In this document: positions 23,477 to 30,546 of the stretch, one piece after another
Position numbering within the stretch: position 1 is the stretch's first letter
How the letters are laid out: each line of letters opens with the position of its first letter
Source of the DNA: a virus
Direction: 5' to 3' (one strand)
Length of the DNA stretch: 36,597 nucleotides
Virus record (IMG/VR): IMGVR_UViG_3300032291_003437
Span: 1 to 36,597 of that record
Position numbers and translations under genes: made by a program
Notes under the pieces: model-generated
Seen by the model: the letters and a program-made list of their open reading frames with translations, nothing else
Databases searched by the model: none
What the model was told of the DNA's origin: nothing

Positions 23477-24121
23477 ATGTCTCCCCATCAGCTCAAACAG
23501 CTCGGCATGGCCGCCAGTGCGGCGGTGAAGCATCAGCGCTCGATTGGAGCGCTGAGCGCCGCCGCGCTGCCGCCGGATCTGCGCGGGGAGACCGTGAGTG
23601 CGCAGAATGACTTCTGGCGGCATCAGCAGACGGGCCTTGCCACGAACCGCGTGTGTTCGTTCAAAGAGCTGCGGAACCAAAATCCCGATGAGTTCCGGCT
23701 CGTCATGCAGCACTTTGAATCGCTGGCAGGCCCGGCCTACCAGGCGCGTGCGGTGAAGAGCACGGTGCGCGTGATCGATCAGCGGCCTGGTCACACACCC
23801 CAAGGCGCTGGTATGATCCGCGCCGTGTGGGCCGTGGCACGCGAGCAGGGGCTCAATGCATCCTACGTCGAAAGCGTGTGTTTCGGGAAGTTTGGCGGCG
23901 TGACGGATTTGAGCCTGCTGAACATGGGCCAGCTCAAGCAGCTCATCGCCACGCTGAGGAGGCGGGGGAAGGGCGTGGAGCATGGAGCAAAGGGCATGGA
24001 GTCAGAGCCCCAAGCTCCAAGCCCCAAGCCCCAAGCCAAGACGCCCTCTCGCTCTCGTGACTACGTCCTCAAAAAGCACCTCAAACCCTCCGATGTGCCC
24101 GCCGATGACATCCCCTTTTGA
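23477..24121 (+). CDS. GemA-like (Mu gp16/DUF1018-like) protein, tentative
   Basis: A 214-aa protein. The region MIRAVWAVAREQGLNASYVESVCFGKFGGVTDLSLLNMGQLKQLIATLRRR (about 113-163, quoted in part) follows the DUF1018 pattern of helices, a short 'fgv.sl..Lt' turn and a closing helix, as in Mu gp16/GemA, which affects host gene expression. The position after the B-like gene fits. The C-terminal ~50 residues are a low-complexity linker (EPQAPSPKPQAKTPSRSRD) encoded by CCAAGCCC/CATGGAG words and look like an inserted repeat. The upstream in-frame extension is a CCATCAAC-word leader and is excluded. Confidence 0.45.
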   Translation: MSPHQLKQLGMAASAAVKHQRSIGALSAAALPPDLRGETVSAQNDFWRHQQTGLATNRVCSFKELRNQNPDEFRLVMQHFESLAGPAYQARAVKSTVRVIDQRPGHTPQGAGMIRAVWAVAREQGLNASYVESVCFGKFGGVTDLSLLNMGQLKQLIATLRRRGKGVEHGAKGMESEPQAPSPKPQAKTPSRSRDYVLKKHLKPSDVPADDIPF

Positions 24122-24186
24122 CTTCACTGACCTCACTGACGCTGCTGACGTTTCATCCTTCATCTTTCATCCTTCATCTTTTCCCC

Positions 24187-24432
24187 ATGCACGGCCACAT
24201 CACCCACGCCTTCACCATCAGTCTCCTCACCACAGGAGATGCCACGCTTGAGGGCACCGCTTACACCCTCCATGCGCCCAACATCGAAGCGGCCATCCAA
24301 AACGCCCAGCTCATGCTCTCCACACGCCTGCCGGAAGAGGTGAACGCCGCTCTCATCCAGTGCCCCACGCTCACACTCTCTGGTCAGGCGAGCTGGAACG
24401 CCTCCCTCGAAGGCCTGCGGATTCCCCGCTGA
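24187..24432 (+). CDS. Small early/middle protein, unknown
   Basis: An 81-aa protein (MHGHITHAFTISLLTTGDATLEGTAYTLHAPNIEAAIQNA...) with a beta-beta-alpha pattern. The leader is a clear TTCATCCTTCATC word run, and the frame upstream of the chosen ATG simply translates that run. Unknown function. Confidence 0.5.
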   Translation: MHGHITHAFTISLLTTGDATLEGTAYTLHAPNIEAAIQNAQLMLSTRLPEEVNAALIQCPTLTLSGQASWNASLEGLRIPR

Positions 24433-24474
24433 AAACTTCAGCAATCAGCAATCAGCATTCAGCAATCCTCAATC

Positions 24475-25281
24475 ATGCCTTCTCCCACTGAATCCACCTT
24501 CCCGCGCCCCGTGTGGGCCATGTGCGCCCACTGGCGGCAGCTCGGCCTTCGCCTGCCTGCGCCGACCGCTCACATTCCCGCCCTCGGCTTATTCCGCTGG
24601 GTCAGCAACAACGATGGCACCTATACGCCGATTGAGGAGACGCACGATGCGTGGATTCGCCTCGGGGAGGCGGAGAGCCTCATCAATGGCCTTTCCACTG
24701 AGGTGCTCAAAAAGCTCATCGACGCGGGCTTTGTGCATGCCTGCGCTCCCGCGCCCTCGCTAAGCCTCGTGAACGTGGCCAGCCTGCTGCTGCATGTGGA
24801 GGATCATGGCTGTGACCCGAATCAGTGGAATCGTGAAATGCGGATGCGCTATGCCACCGGCCTCCAGCCGGAGGAGTGGGAGGCCAGCCGCCGCGCCTTT
24901 GCCCCGGCGGAGCAGGGCAAGCTCCGCGCCATGGGCATCTTCACCTGGACGGCCATGCGCGGCGGTGGCTACCGCCCGGAATATTCGATCCAAGATGCCC
25001 TCATGCGCGTGAGTGAGGTAGAGCGCCTGCCGCTCGGCATCAGCGCGGAGGTGCTCTTCCGCCTGGTGCGTGCGCAGCTCGTGCGCGGCACCGCCATGGC
25101 CCCTGCCTCCACGATGGTGGATGTGTGGGATCTGCTCATGCACTTCGAGCAAACCAGCGGCCCCAACATGACAGCCTTCTGGACACCTGAACGCCGCGCC
25201 CTCTACGCCGAAACCGAAAGCCGCGATGAAGCCCACGCGGCGGAGATGGCGGCCCTGCGGGAGATGGAGGCGGAGGGTTGA
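24475..25281 (+). CDS. Tandemly duplicated-domain protein, possible DNA-binding regulator
   Basis: A 268-aa protein made of two copies of one ~90-residue domain: residues 37-127 and 153-246. Conserved positions include LGLFRW/MGIFTW, a GxYxP turn, GLSTEVLKKLIDAGFV/GISAEVLFRLVRAQLV, a VxVxxLLxHxE helix and WxxExRxxYA. The 'EVLxxLIxAGFV' block resembles a helix-turn-helix or winged-helix recognition segment. It sits where Mu-like phages place middle/late activators (Mor/C), but I see no Mor/C homology. The leader is an AATCAGCAATCAGC word run. Confidence 0.6.
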   Translation: MPSPTESTFPRPVWAMCAHWRQLGLRLPAPTAHIPALGLFRWVSNNDGTYTPIEETHDAWIRLGEAESLINGLSTEVLKKLIDAGFVHACAPAPSLSLVNVASLLLHVEDHGCDPNQWNREMRMRYATGLQPEEWEASRRAFAPAEQGKLRAMGIFTWTAMRGGGYRPEYSIQDALMRVSEVERLPLGISAEVLFRLVRAQLVRGTAMAPASTMVDVWDLLMHFEQTSGPNMTAFWTPERRALYAETESRDEAHAAEMAALREMEAEG

Positions 25282-25370
25282 GGCGCGGAGCCCATCCTCC
25301 TCGTCCTCCTACTCCTACTCGTCCTCGATTTCAGCGCTCTCGACCACCACCAAACCTAGACCATTAGACC

Positions 25371-25559
25371 ATGAAAATCGCCGCCTTCCACGACAACGAT
25401 ACCACCACGCTGGTGGACGCTGAAACCGATGAAACTGCCTACGAGATCAATCACTATGATGACTTCCAACGTGGTGACATGGAGCCGCTAGAGGCCGCTC
25501 GTGATTGGTGCCGCGAGCACGGGCACACTCTCATCGAGTGGGAGGGCGAAGCACTCTAA
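25371..25559 (+). CDS. Small acidic protein, unknown
   Basis: A 62-aa acidic protein (MKIAAFHDNDTTTLVDAETDETAYEINHYDDF...). Acidic proteins of this size in phage early regions can be DNA mimics, e.g. anti-restriction proteins, but the charge density here is only moderate. Followed at once by a REP-like palindrome. Confidence 0.5.
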   Translation: MKIAAFHDNDTTTLVDAETDETAYEINHYDDFQRGDMEPLEAARDWCREHGHTLIEWEGEAL

Positions 25560-25561
25560 GC

Positions 25562-25585
25562 GCGGGCTAAAGCCCGAACTACGAA
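25562..25585 (+). repeat. REP-like palindrome GCGGGCTAAAGCCCG-AACTACGAA
   Basis: Same element as at 6577-6600 and 11677-11700, placed directly after a stop codon. Confidence 0.7.
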
Positions 25586-25601
25586 GCAAGAAATCAAAAC
25601 C

Positions 25602-25952
25602 ATGAAAATCACCGCCATCATCGCTGACGACCGCCGCCCCGAGGGCTGCCCTGAATGCTACACTGCCACGCATTGGGACGCGAGTCCTGGTGAGCAGGCC
25701 CGCCAAATAGAGACCCTCGTCAGACGTTTCAATGAGACCCTTCGGCCTCATGAGCTGCCGCGCCGTGTGCTGGGCATCACCAGTGAGGAGATCGACGAGG
25801 CGGATGCCTTCAACATGGGCATGGGCGCTTATAACTTTGGCGGCGGCCTGGAGACTAACTACTGGCCCGCCGGGCATGCCAATCATCAAGCCTGGCAGGA
25901 TGGTTGGGAAGCAGCTCAGAAACTCAATGAGGAGGGTGAAGGCGATGAGTGA
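25602..25952 (+). CDS. Early/middle protein, unknown
   Basis: A 116-aa protein (MKITAIIADDRRPEGCPECYTATHWDASPG...; FNMGMGAYNFGGGLETNYWPAGHANHQAWQDGW). The CPEC pair could bind metal or be redox-active. Gly/aromatic-rich centre. It overlaps the next gene by 8 bp. Confidence 0.5.
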   Translation: MKITAIIADDRRPEGCPECYTATHWDASPGEQARQIETLVRRFNETLRPHELPRRVLGITSEEIDEADAFNMGMGAYNFGGGLETNYWPAGHANHQAWQDGWEAAQKLNEEGEGDE

Positions 25953-26655
25953 TCACCTGGACAAAATCAAGAAGCTGCTGCGGCTCTCGCAATCAGCCAA
26001 TGCCCATGAAGCGGAGCTGGCGATGCAGCGGGCCATGGAGCTGGCGCTCAAGCATGGCGTGGATCTGGCCTCGCTGGCGGATGATGCGGAAGTGGGCGGC
26101 ATTGTGCATCGCTTCTTCCCGCTGAAAGCCCGCCTGGCACGCGAATGGAAGATGGCGCTGAACATCGCGTCGGCGCACTTTGAAGTGAGCCCGTGCATTG
26201 ATACACGCCGCCGCCGCGTGCTCTTTGTGGGCCGCGAGGATGCCATCACGGTGGCAGATTATATCGTGACCTTTCTGGTGCGTGAAAGCCGCCGCCTGTG
26301 CGCCGTCTTCGCCGATGAACAGCGGGCCATGCGCCGCAAGATGACCGGCGGCAAACGGGCCGCCTTCATGACGGGCTTTTTCTTGGCGGTAGGCCAGCGC
26401 CTTCGTGAGCGGCGCTTCGATCTGATGCGCGAGGATGAGCGTTATGCCATCGTGCTGAAGAGCGAAGCGGATAAACGCGAGGAAGAAATGGGACGCGTCT
26501 TTGGCAAGACGAAGAGCATCCAGCTCAAAGCGCCGCCGCGCTCGAAGGCGACGATGGCAGGCTGGCATGCGGGCCAGGAGACGAACCTTAACCGCCCGCT
26601 GAGTGGCGCTGCGCCAGGCGCGGCCATCAGCCAGGGCATGCTGGCGCTGCCATGA
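25945..26655 (+). CDS. DUF2786-containing protein
   Basis: A 236-aa protein beginning MSDHLDKIKKLLRLSQSANAHEAELAMQRAMELALKHGVDL, the characteristic DUF2786 start found in many phage and plasmid proteins of unknown function. The middle domain (IVHRFFPLKARLAREWKMALNIASAHFEV...RRRRVLFVGREDAITVADYIVTFL) is the usual companion domain. GAGGAGGGTGAAGG just upstream gives a good ribosome site and decides the start, which overlaps the previous gene by 8 bp. Confidence 0.75.
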   Translation: MSDHLDKIKKLLRLSQSANAHEAELAMQRAMELALKHGVDLASLADDAEVGGIVHRFFPLKARLAREWKMALNIASAHFEVSPCIDTRRRRVLFVGREDAITVADYIVTFLVRESRRLCAVFADEQRAMRRKMTGGKRAAFMTGFFLAVGQRLRERRFDLMREDERYAIVLKSEADKREEEMGRVFGKTKSIQLKAPPRSKATMAGWHAGQETNLNRPLSGAAPGAAISQGMLALP

Positions 26656-27002
26656 GCCTCACCCGCATCTCTGATCACGCCATTCTTGCCACCGTCATCG
26701 TGACGGCGAGCGTGAAGGTGCGGCGGCACATGGATCGTGGCAATGCGGCCCGGACACGCACCTACCTGTTTCCGCTTTCGGTGGATGGCAGCGGCAGCAA
26801 GAGCCTTCACGAGCTGCCGGAGGCCCTGCGGCAGATGGGCGGTGAGATCATCGCCAAGGTGCAGAGCTGGGAAGGCGGCCCACGCACGCCTGGGAAGCCG
26901 ATCACGGACCCGCTGGACACGCTGGCGAAGCAGCACGCCGATGAGGCCACCACGCCGATTCAGAAGGCCATACTGGCGGCGGGGAAGCCGGGAGGTGGTT
27001 GA
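26652..27002 (+). CDS. Small protein, unknown
   Basis: A 116-aa protein coupled to the DUF2786 gene (ATGA overlap). N-terminal MSLTRISDHAILATVIVTASVKVRRHMDRG looks partly amphipathic; the rest is soluble. Last gene of the early/middle block before the right-arm late genes. Confidence 0.5.
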   Translation: MSLTRISDHAILATVIVTASVKVRRHMDRGNAARTRTYLFPLSVDGSGSKSLHELPEALRQMGGEIIAKVQSWEGGPRTPGKPITDPLDTLAKQHADEATTPIQKAILAAGKPGGG

Positions 27003-27095
27003 TGGTCTTTGGTCGATGGTTGATGGCCGGAGATCGCGTGAAGCATGCGTCTCAGAGCCTTGGAATCCATCAACCATCAACTCTCCACCATCAAC
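26997..27095. repeat. Word-mirrored inverted repeat (GTTGATGG family)
   Basis: GGTTGATGG at 26997-27005 and 27018-27026 faces CCATCAACC (27067-27075) and ACCATCAAC (27087-27095) across ~40 nt. It lies at the boundary between early/middle and late blocks and is followed by GAACCACGAACC-type words (27116-27150). Confidence 0.65.
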
Positions 27096-27101
27096 GCTCC
27101 C

Positions 27102-27114
27102 GCATCCGCCGCAG
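27102..27114 (+). promoter_or_regulatory. Degenerate late box upstream of 27156 gene
   Basis: GCATCCGCCGCAG, exactly 54 nt before the ATG. It differs from the GCAAGCGCCGC version at two positions. Confidence 0.35.
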
Positions 27115-27155
27115 AGAACCAAGAACCACGAACCAAGAACCACGAACGCTTCCCC

Positions 27156-28652
27156 ATGTTCACCTTCACCCCCATGCCCCACGACGAGGCCGTCAAGCGC
27201 ATCGCCTCTCTGCCCATCGTGAGCCGTGAGGTGATGCAGGGGCTGCTGCCTGAGCTGCGGGCGCATGCGTTCACCGTTTCCGGCCTCACGAAGGCCAGCC
27301 AGCTCTCACGGGTGAAGAAGCTCCTCGAAAGCGTGCCTGCGGGCGCGAACTGGGACGAGGCCAAAAAGCAGGTGGTGGGTGAGCTGGCCACCGCTGGCAT
27401 CACGGGCAAAGAAGCTCAGCGCCGGGCGGAGACCCTGCTTCGCACCACCGCCTTCCGCGCCTACGCGGCCACACGCTATCAGGTGCTCATGCGCCAGACG
27501 GATGTGTTTCCTTTTTGGCAGTATAAGACCGCCGGGGATGGCCGCGTGCGGCCTGCGCACACGGCCCTGCACAATCGCATTTTTCCCGCCGGGCATCCGG
27601 TGTGGCAGCGCATCTTCCCGCCGTGGGGATGGGGCTGCCGCTGCCTCGTGGTGCCGCTGACGAGGCGAACGGCGGAGCGCCTTGGCGTCGAGGGTGAAGA
27701 GCGAAGGGCAAAGGGCGAAGGGCAGCCAGAGGTCGAAGCTCCTCTTTTCGACAAAGATGGCCTTCTGAAAGGCCAGCGCCAAGCGCCCATCCTGTACACA
27801 CCGAAAGAGGCTGATCTCATCTCCCGGAACGCCAAGCTGCCAGATGGAACCAGCATCGAGGTGGAGCCGTCCTGGGGCCGCGCCCCGTGGAGCGAGAAGG
27901 GCAATCTGCGGCCTTCGTGGGATTACCTTGAGGAGCTTTACAAAGACGATGCGGAGGCCTTTGCGGCCTTCCGTGAATGGGCGGAGAAAACCGAGATCTC
28001 GAAAGGCCGCACGGTGGGCATGTGGATTGATGGGGCGAGGAAATTCAAGCAACCCATGCACCGCACGAGCGGCGGCCTCTTGATTGATCTCACGGATGCG
28101 GAAGATGCGGAGATCCGCCGCTCGATGGCGGATCGTTCCGAGCTGCGCCTGGGTGCTGCCATGAAGCCGCTGAAGGATGACATGGCGGGCCATGAGCAGG
28201 TGGCCGCCTTTGAGGCTGAGGTGGCAAAAGACAGTCACGAGAACGGAGCCACCTGGGGCCTTGATGGAAACGAGCGCGAGCGCGTGAGGAGTGAGTTCAC
28301 TGAGCATGTGACGCTCAAGACACGCTTCATGCACGGCGCGGTGACGAGCCACAGTCATCCCAACGGCGGCCCGCCCAGCCTGGTCGACCTCAACAATCTG
28401 TTCGATGCGATGCCGGTGGAGATGCGCATCATCACAGCGGATCATCTGCACCGCGTGCGGCCTGGCAAGGCGGCCCGCCCCCAGCTCCGCCTGCGAGACA
28501 TCCCCGAGCTTCAACCGCTGCTGCAAGCGTCCGGCGCTGTAGCGGAAAGCCTGGGAGGTTCAGATTCCCACAAGGGCTCAAACATCGCCGCTGTGGTGCT
28601 GGACTGGCTGGCACGGAACGACTACATTGAATACGAAAGGATTCCAAGATGA
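27156..28652 (+). CDS. MuF/gp30-like head morphogenesis protein with C-terminal JAMM-like domain
   Basis: 498 aa from the ATG at 27156; the longer frame only adds word-repeat leader. Residues ~120-170 form the MuF signature (WQYKTAGDGRVRPAHTALHN ... PPWGWGCRCLVVPLT), typical of minor head proteins that sit near the portal and may be injected. At about 179-195 a repetitive linker (EGEERRAKGEGQPE) is encoded by GAAGGGCAAAGGG words. The C-terminal part (about 230-498) is not standard Mu gp30: it carries HSHP at 399-402 and S408xxD411, resembling the HxHP...SxxD zinc motif of JAB/JAMM isopeptidases. The spacing is one residue shorter than in RadC or AMSH. MuF proteins fused to toxin or enzyme domains are known, so this may act on the recipient cell. 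Alternatively it is a head-maturation peptidase. Confidence 0.82.
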   Translation: MFTFTPMPHDEAVKRIASLPIVSREVMQGLLPELRAHAFTVSGLTKASQLSRVKKLLESVPAGANWDEAKKQVVGELATAGITGKEAQRRAETLLRTTAFRAYAATRYQVLMRQTDVFPFWQYKTAGDGRVRPAHTALHNRIFPAGHPVWQRIFPPWGWGCRCLVVPLTRRTAERLGVEGEERRAKGEGQPEVEAPLFDKDGLLKGQRQAPILYTPKEADLISRNAKLPDGTSIEVEPSWGRAPWSEKGNLRPSWDYLEELYKDDAEAFAAFREWAEKTEISKGRTVGMWIDGARKFKQPMHRTSGGLLIDLTDAEDAEIRRSMADRSELRLGAAMKPLKDDMAGHEQVAAFEAEVAKDSHENGATWGLDGNERERVRSEFTEHVTLKTRFMHGAVTSHSHPNGGPPSLVDLNNLFDAMPVEMRIITADHLHRVRPGKAARPQLRLRDIPELQPLLQASGAVAESLGGSDSHKGSNIAAVVLDWLARNDYIEYERIPR

Positions 28653-28825
28653 GTGACCGCCGGAAATTCAACAACGAGGAAGCCGCCATCAGCGAGGCTG
28701 CCGAGGCGGAGCTGAGCCGTGAAATCCTCAAGGAGGCGGAACGCCAGGAAAAGGCCCGTGTGGAGGCCGGGCTGCCGCGCCCGCCGTTGTTTCCGCACTT
28801 GAAGGCTGAGCACGCTGAAGCGTGA
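28649..28825 (+). CDS. Small charged helical protein
   Basis: A 58-aa protein (MSDRRKFNNEEAAISEAAEAE...FPHLKAEHAEA) whose ATG overlaps the stop of the MuF gene (ATGA). Almost entirely one charged helix. Its coupling to the MuF gene suggests an assembly factor, or an immunity-like partner of the MuF C-terminal domain; the latter is speculation. Confidence 0.55.
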   Translation: MSDRRKFNNEEAAISEAAEAELSREILKEAERQEKARVEAGLPRPPLFPHLKAEHAEA

Positions 28826-28834
28826 GCAACGTGC

Positions 28835-28847
28835 GCAAGTCTCCCGC
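28835..28847 (+). promoter_or_regulatory. Late box upstream of 28889 gene
   Basis: GCAAGTCTCCCGC, 54 nt before the ATG. It is followed by CTCCCT/TGTCTC words. Confidence 0.55.
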
Positions 28848-28888
28848 TCTCCCTGTCTCATGGTCTCCTTGTCTCCGACTCTGGCCCC

Positions 28889-29320
28889 ATGTCCGCCACG
28901 CCCATCAGCCTCACCCTCAAGATCGACGAGATCTCCCCCAGTCTCGACAAACTGGCGAGTTCGAAGCTCAAGAGAAGGATGCTGGATGCGGCAGGCACAC
29001 TCATCAGCAGCATGGGGCAGCGAGCCTTTGATGAGCCGGGATTGAGGCCCAGCTCGTGGCCGGCGCGGAAGGACAAGAAGCCGCATGCACTCCTGATTAA
29101 GAGCGGGGATCTGCGCCAGAGCCTTCACCATGAGGTGCAAGGGGATACCGTCCGCATCGGCAGCCCGAAGGCATATGCGGCGGTGCATCAGCTCGGTGGC
29201 AAAAAGAGGCCCATTCCGGCTCGGCCCTTCCTGCCGGTGCTCAATGGGCAGCTCACCGGGGAAGCGGTCGAGGAACTCAATGAGGTGATGAGTGCGCTCA
29301 TTGGTGAAGCGGGGAAGTGA
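28889..29320 (+). CDS. Mu gpG-like virion morphogenesis protein (PF05069-type)
   Basis: A 143-aa protein. Family landmarks are the N-terminal helix (SPSLDKLASSKLKRRMLDAAGTLIS), FxxPGxRPSSWPARK, LIKSGDLRQSLHHEV, and the closing YAAVHQLGGKKRPIPARPFLP. Members act in tail completion or head-tail joining, and in Mu gpG follows gpF and precedes gpI, the order here. It lies between the small coupled gene and the protease gene. Confidence 0.85.
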   Translation: MSATPISLTLKIDEISPSLDKLASSKLKRRMLDAAGTLISSMGQRAFDEPGLRPSSWPARKDKKPHALLIKSGDLRQSLHHEVQGDTVRIGSPKAYAAVHQLGGKKRPIPARPFLPVLNGQLTGEAVEELNEVMSALIGEAGK

Positions 29321-29327
29321 TCAAGCC

Positions 29328-29340
29328 GCAAGAGCCGGAC
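29328..29340 (+). promoter_or_regulatory. Late box upstream of 29381 gene
   Basis: GCAAGAGCCGGAC, 53 nt before the ATG, identical to 13734-13746 on the opposite arm. The GA-rich leader contains GGAGGAGG. Confidence 0.65.
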
Positions 29341-29380
29341 ACGAGGCGGAGGAGGAGGCGGAGGCGGAGGAAGAGAGGGC

Positions 29381-30457
29381 ATGCCTGAACGCCTCCTTTG
29401 CCTACGCGCCCCCGGCCTCCACACGCCGCAGTTTGATCCTGCCAAGGATGCGGAGCTTCCGCAGCGCCTTCTGGTTTTGCCCTGGGGCACCAATACGACC
29501 ACCCAAGGCCCCGTGGTGTGCAATGAGACCACCGCCGCCGTGTTGCTGAGCAACAATGCGGCGCGTGGTTTTGATCGGCCCGTGCTGGACTTTGAGCACA
29601 GCAGTGAACCTGCTGCTCCAACGTATCGCGGTGAGCCCGCGAAGATCGCCGGGCATGGCACGCTCGAAGTAGTGCCCGGTGAAGGTGTGTACCTGCTCAT
29701 GGCACATTGGACGCCCGAAGGCCGCGAAAGCGCCGGTGGTGGCCACTACCCGGACCTCAGCCCCGTGGTGAAGGTGAATGACAAAAACGAGGTCATTGCC
29801 CTCAAATCCGCCGCTCTCTGCCGCCATGGCGCAACGCCCGGCTTGGTATTCCTCAGCGCCGAAACCACGCCGCATCATCAGGCCACGACCAAGCCAACGG
29901 CCAAGTCTCAAGCGCTTCGCCCCTCTGCTCTCCGCCTCAAACTCCTCTCCACCATGACCAAGCCACCTGCCACCGCTGACGAATTTCTCGCCGCCCTGCG
30001 AGACATGATGAACCTGCCTGCCGAGGCCACGCCGGAGGAAGTCTTCGCTGGCCTGCAAAAGATGCTGGCCGCCAAAGCGGAGAAGTATGACGACAAGGAC
30101 GAGATGAAGAGCCTGAGCGCCACCATCACGGAACTCAAGACGGCTCTCACCACCCAAAACGAAAGCCTCAAGCTGCTCTCTGCTTCGCATGCCGAGGGCG
30201 AGCGCCAGCGCATCATCGACGCCGCCACGCGGGAAGGTAAGGTCATCAGCAAGACGCTGGCCGCCAAGCTGAGCCTTGAAGACCTCCGTCTCCTGAGCGC
30301 GGAAACCCCTGTCACCGTGCCGATGCAGATCGAGACACCGGAAGGTGTGAAGCTCCTCAGCGCCGATGGCAAGCCCATCGTGAGCGCAGAACAAGCCGCC
30401 ATCGATAAGCTCATGGGCGTCTCAGACGAAGACCGCGCCAAGTATCTCAAGGCCTGA
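29381..30457 (+). CDS. Head maturation protease, Mu gpI-like
   Basis: A 358-aa protein. The N-terminal protease domain (about 1-165) shows the Mu gpI pattern: FDRPVLDFEHSS (64-75, with candidate catalytic Asp/His) and a beta-strand HYPDLSPVVKV (122-132). A linker rich in Thr/Pro/Lys joins it to a helical scaffold domain (about 192-358). In Mu the same gene yields both protease and scaffold (gpZ) through an internal start; here an in-frame ATG at 29954 is well placed for that. It is predicted to cleave scaffold and capsid proteins during prohead maturation. Confidence 0.8.
   Translation: MPERLLCLRAPGLHTPQFDPAKDAELPQRLLVLPWGTNTTTQGPVVCNETTAAVLLSNNAARGFDRPVLDFEHSSEPAAPTYRGEPAKIAGHGTLEVVPGEGVYLLMAHWTPEGRESAGGGHYPDLSPVVKVNDKNEVIALKSAALCRHGATPGLVFLSAETTPHHQATTKPTAKSQALRPSALRLKLLSTMTKPPATADEFLAALRDMMNLPAEATPEEVFAGLQKMLAAKAEKYDDKDEMKSLSATITELKTALTTQNESLKLLSASHAEGERQRIIDAATREGKVISKTLAAKLSLEDLRLLSAETPVTVPMQIETPEGVKLLSADGKPIVSAEQAAIDKLMGVSDEDRAKYLKA
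29901..29913 (+). promoter_or_regulatory. Late box inside the protease gene, upstream of the internal scaffold start
   Basis: CCAAGTCTCAAGC, 53 nt before the in-frame ATG at 29954; it shares AAGTCTC with the 28835 box. A CTTCGCCCCTCTGCTCTCCGCC leader (shown in part) follows, similar to the leader of the 8178 gene. Confidence 0.45.
29954..30457 (+). CDS. Internal-start scaffold protein (gpZ-like product of the protease gene)
   Basis: The ATG at 29954 is in frame with the protease gene and would make a 167-aa scaffold (MTKPPATADEFLAALRDM...) that is helical and acidic with a coiled coil (MKSLSATITELKTALTTQNESLKLLSA). Support: the known Mu I/Z arrangement, a junction at the linker between domains, and a late-box plus low-complexity leader inside the gene like those before ordinary late genes. 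Confidence 0.55.
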   Translation: MTKPPATADEFLAALRDMMNLPAEATPEEVFAGLQKMLAAKAEKYDDKDEMKSLSATITELKTALTTQNESLKLLSASHAEGERQRIIDAATREGKVISKTLAAKLSLEDLRLLSAETPVTVPMQIETPEGVKLLSADGKPIVSAEQAAIDKLMGVSDEDRAKYLKA

Positions 30458-30546
30458 CCTAACCCCGCCTGCATCGCTTCGCCAAGCATGGCGGGCAGGT
30501 GACTCCACTGACCCTTTTTTCAATCCACTCCTAATCCTCACACATC

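Noticed and set aside
15100-26660. Late box upstream of early genes (e.g. ACAAGAGCCTGCC before 20004, GGAAGGCCGCCTG before 20374)
   Set aside because: Partial matches lie within coding sequence at -50 and -47 and spacing varies, so they were left out of the late-box set; they set the level of chance matches to beat.
27306-28526. 406-aa minus-strand frame over MuF gene
   Set aside because: Antisense to a clear MuF protein; composition is typical of a mirrored GC-rich frame.
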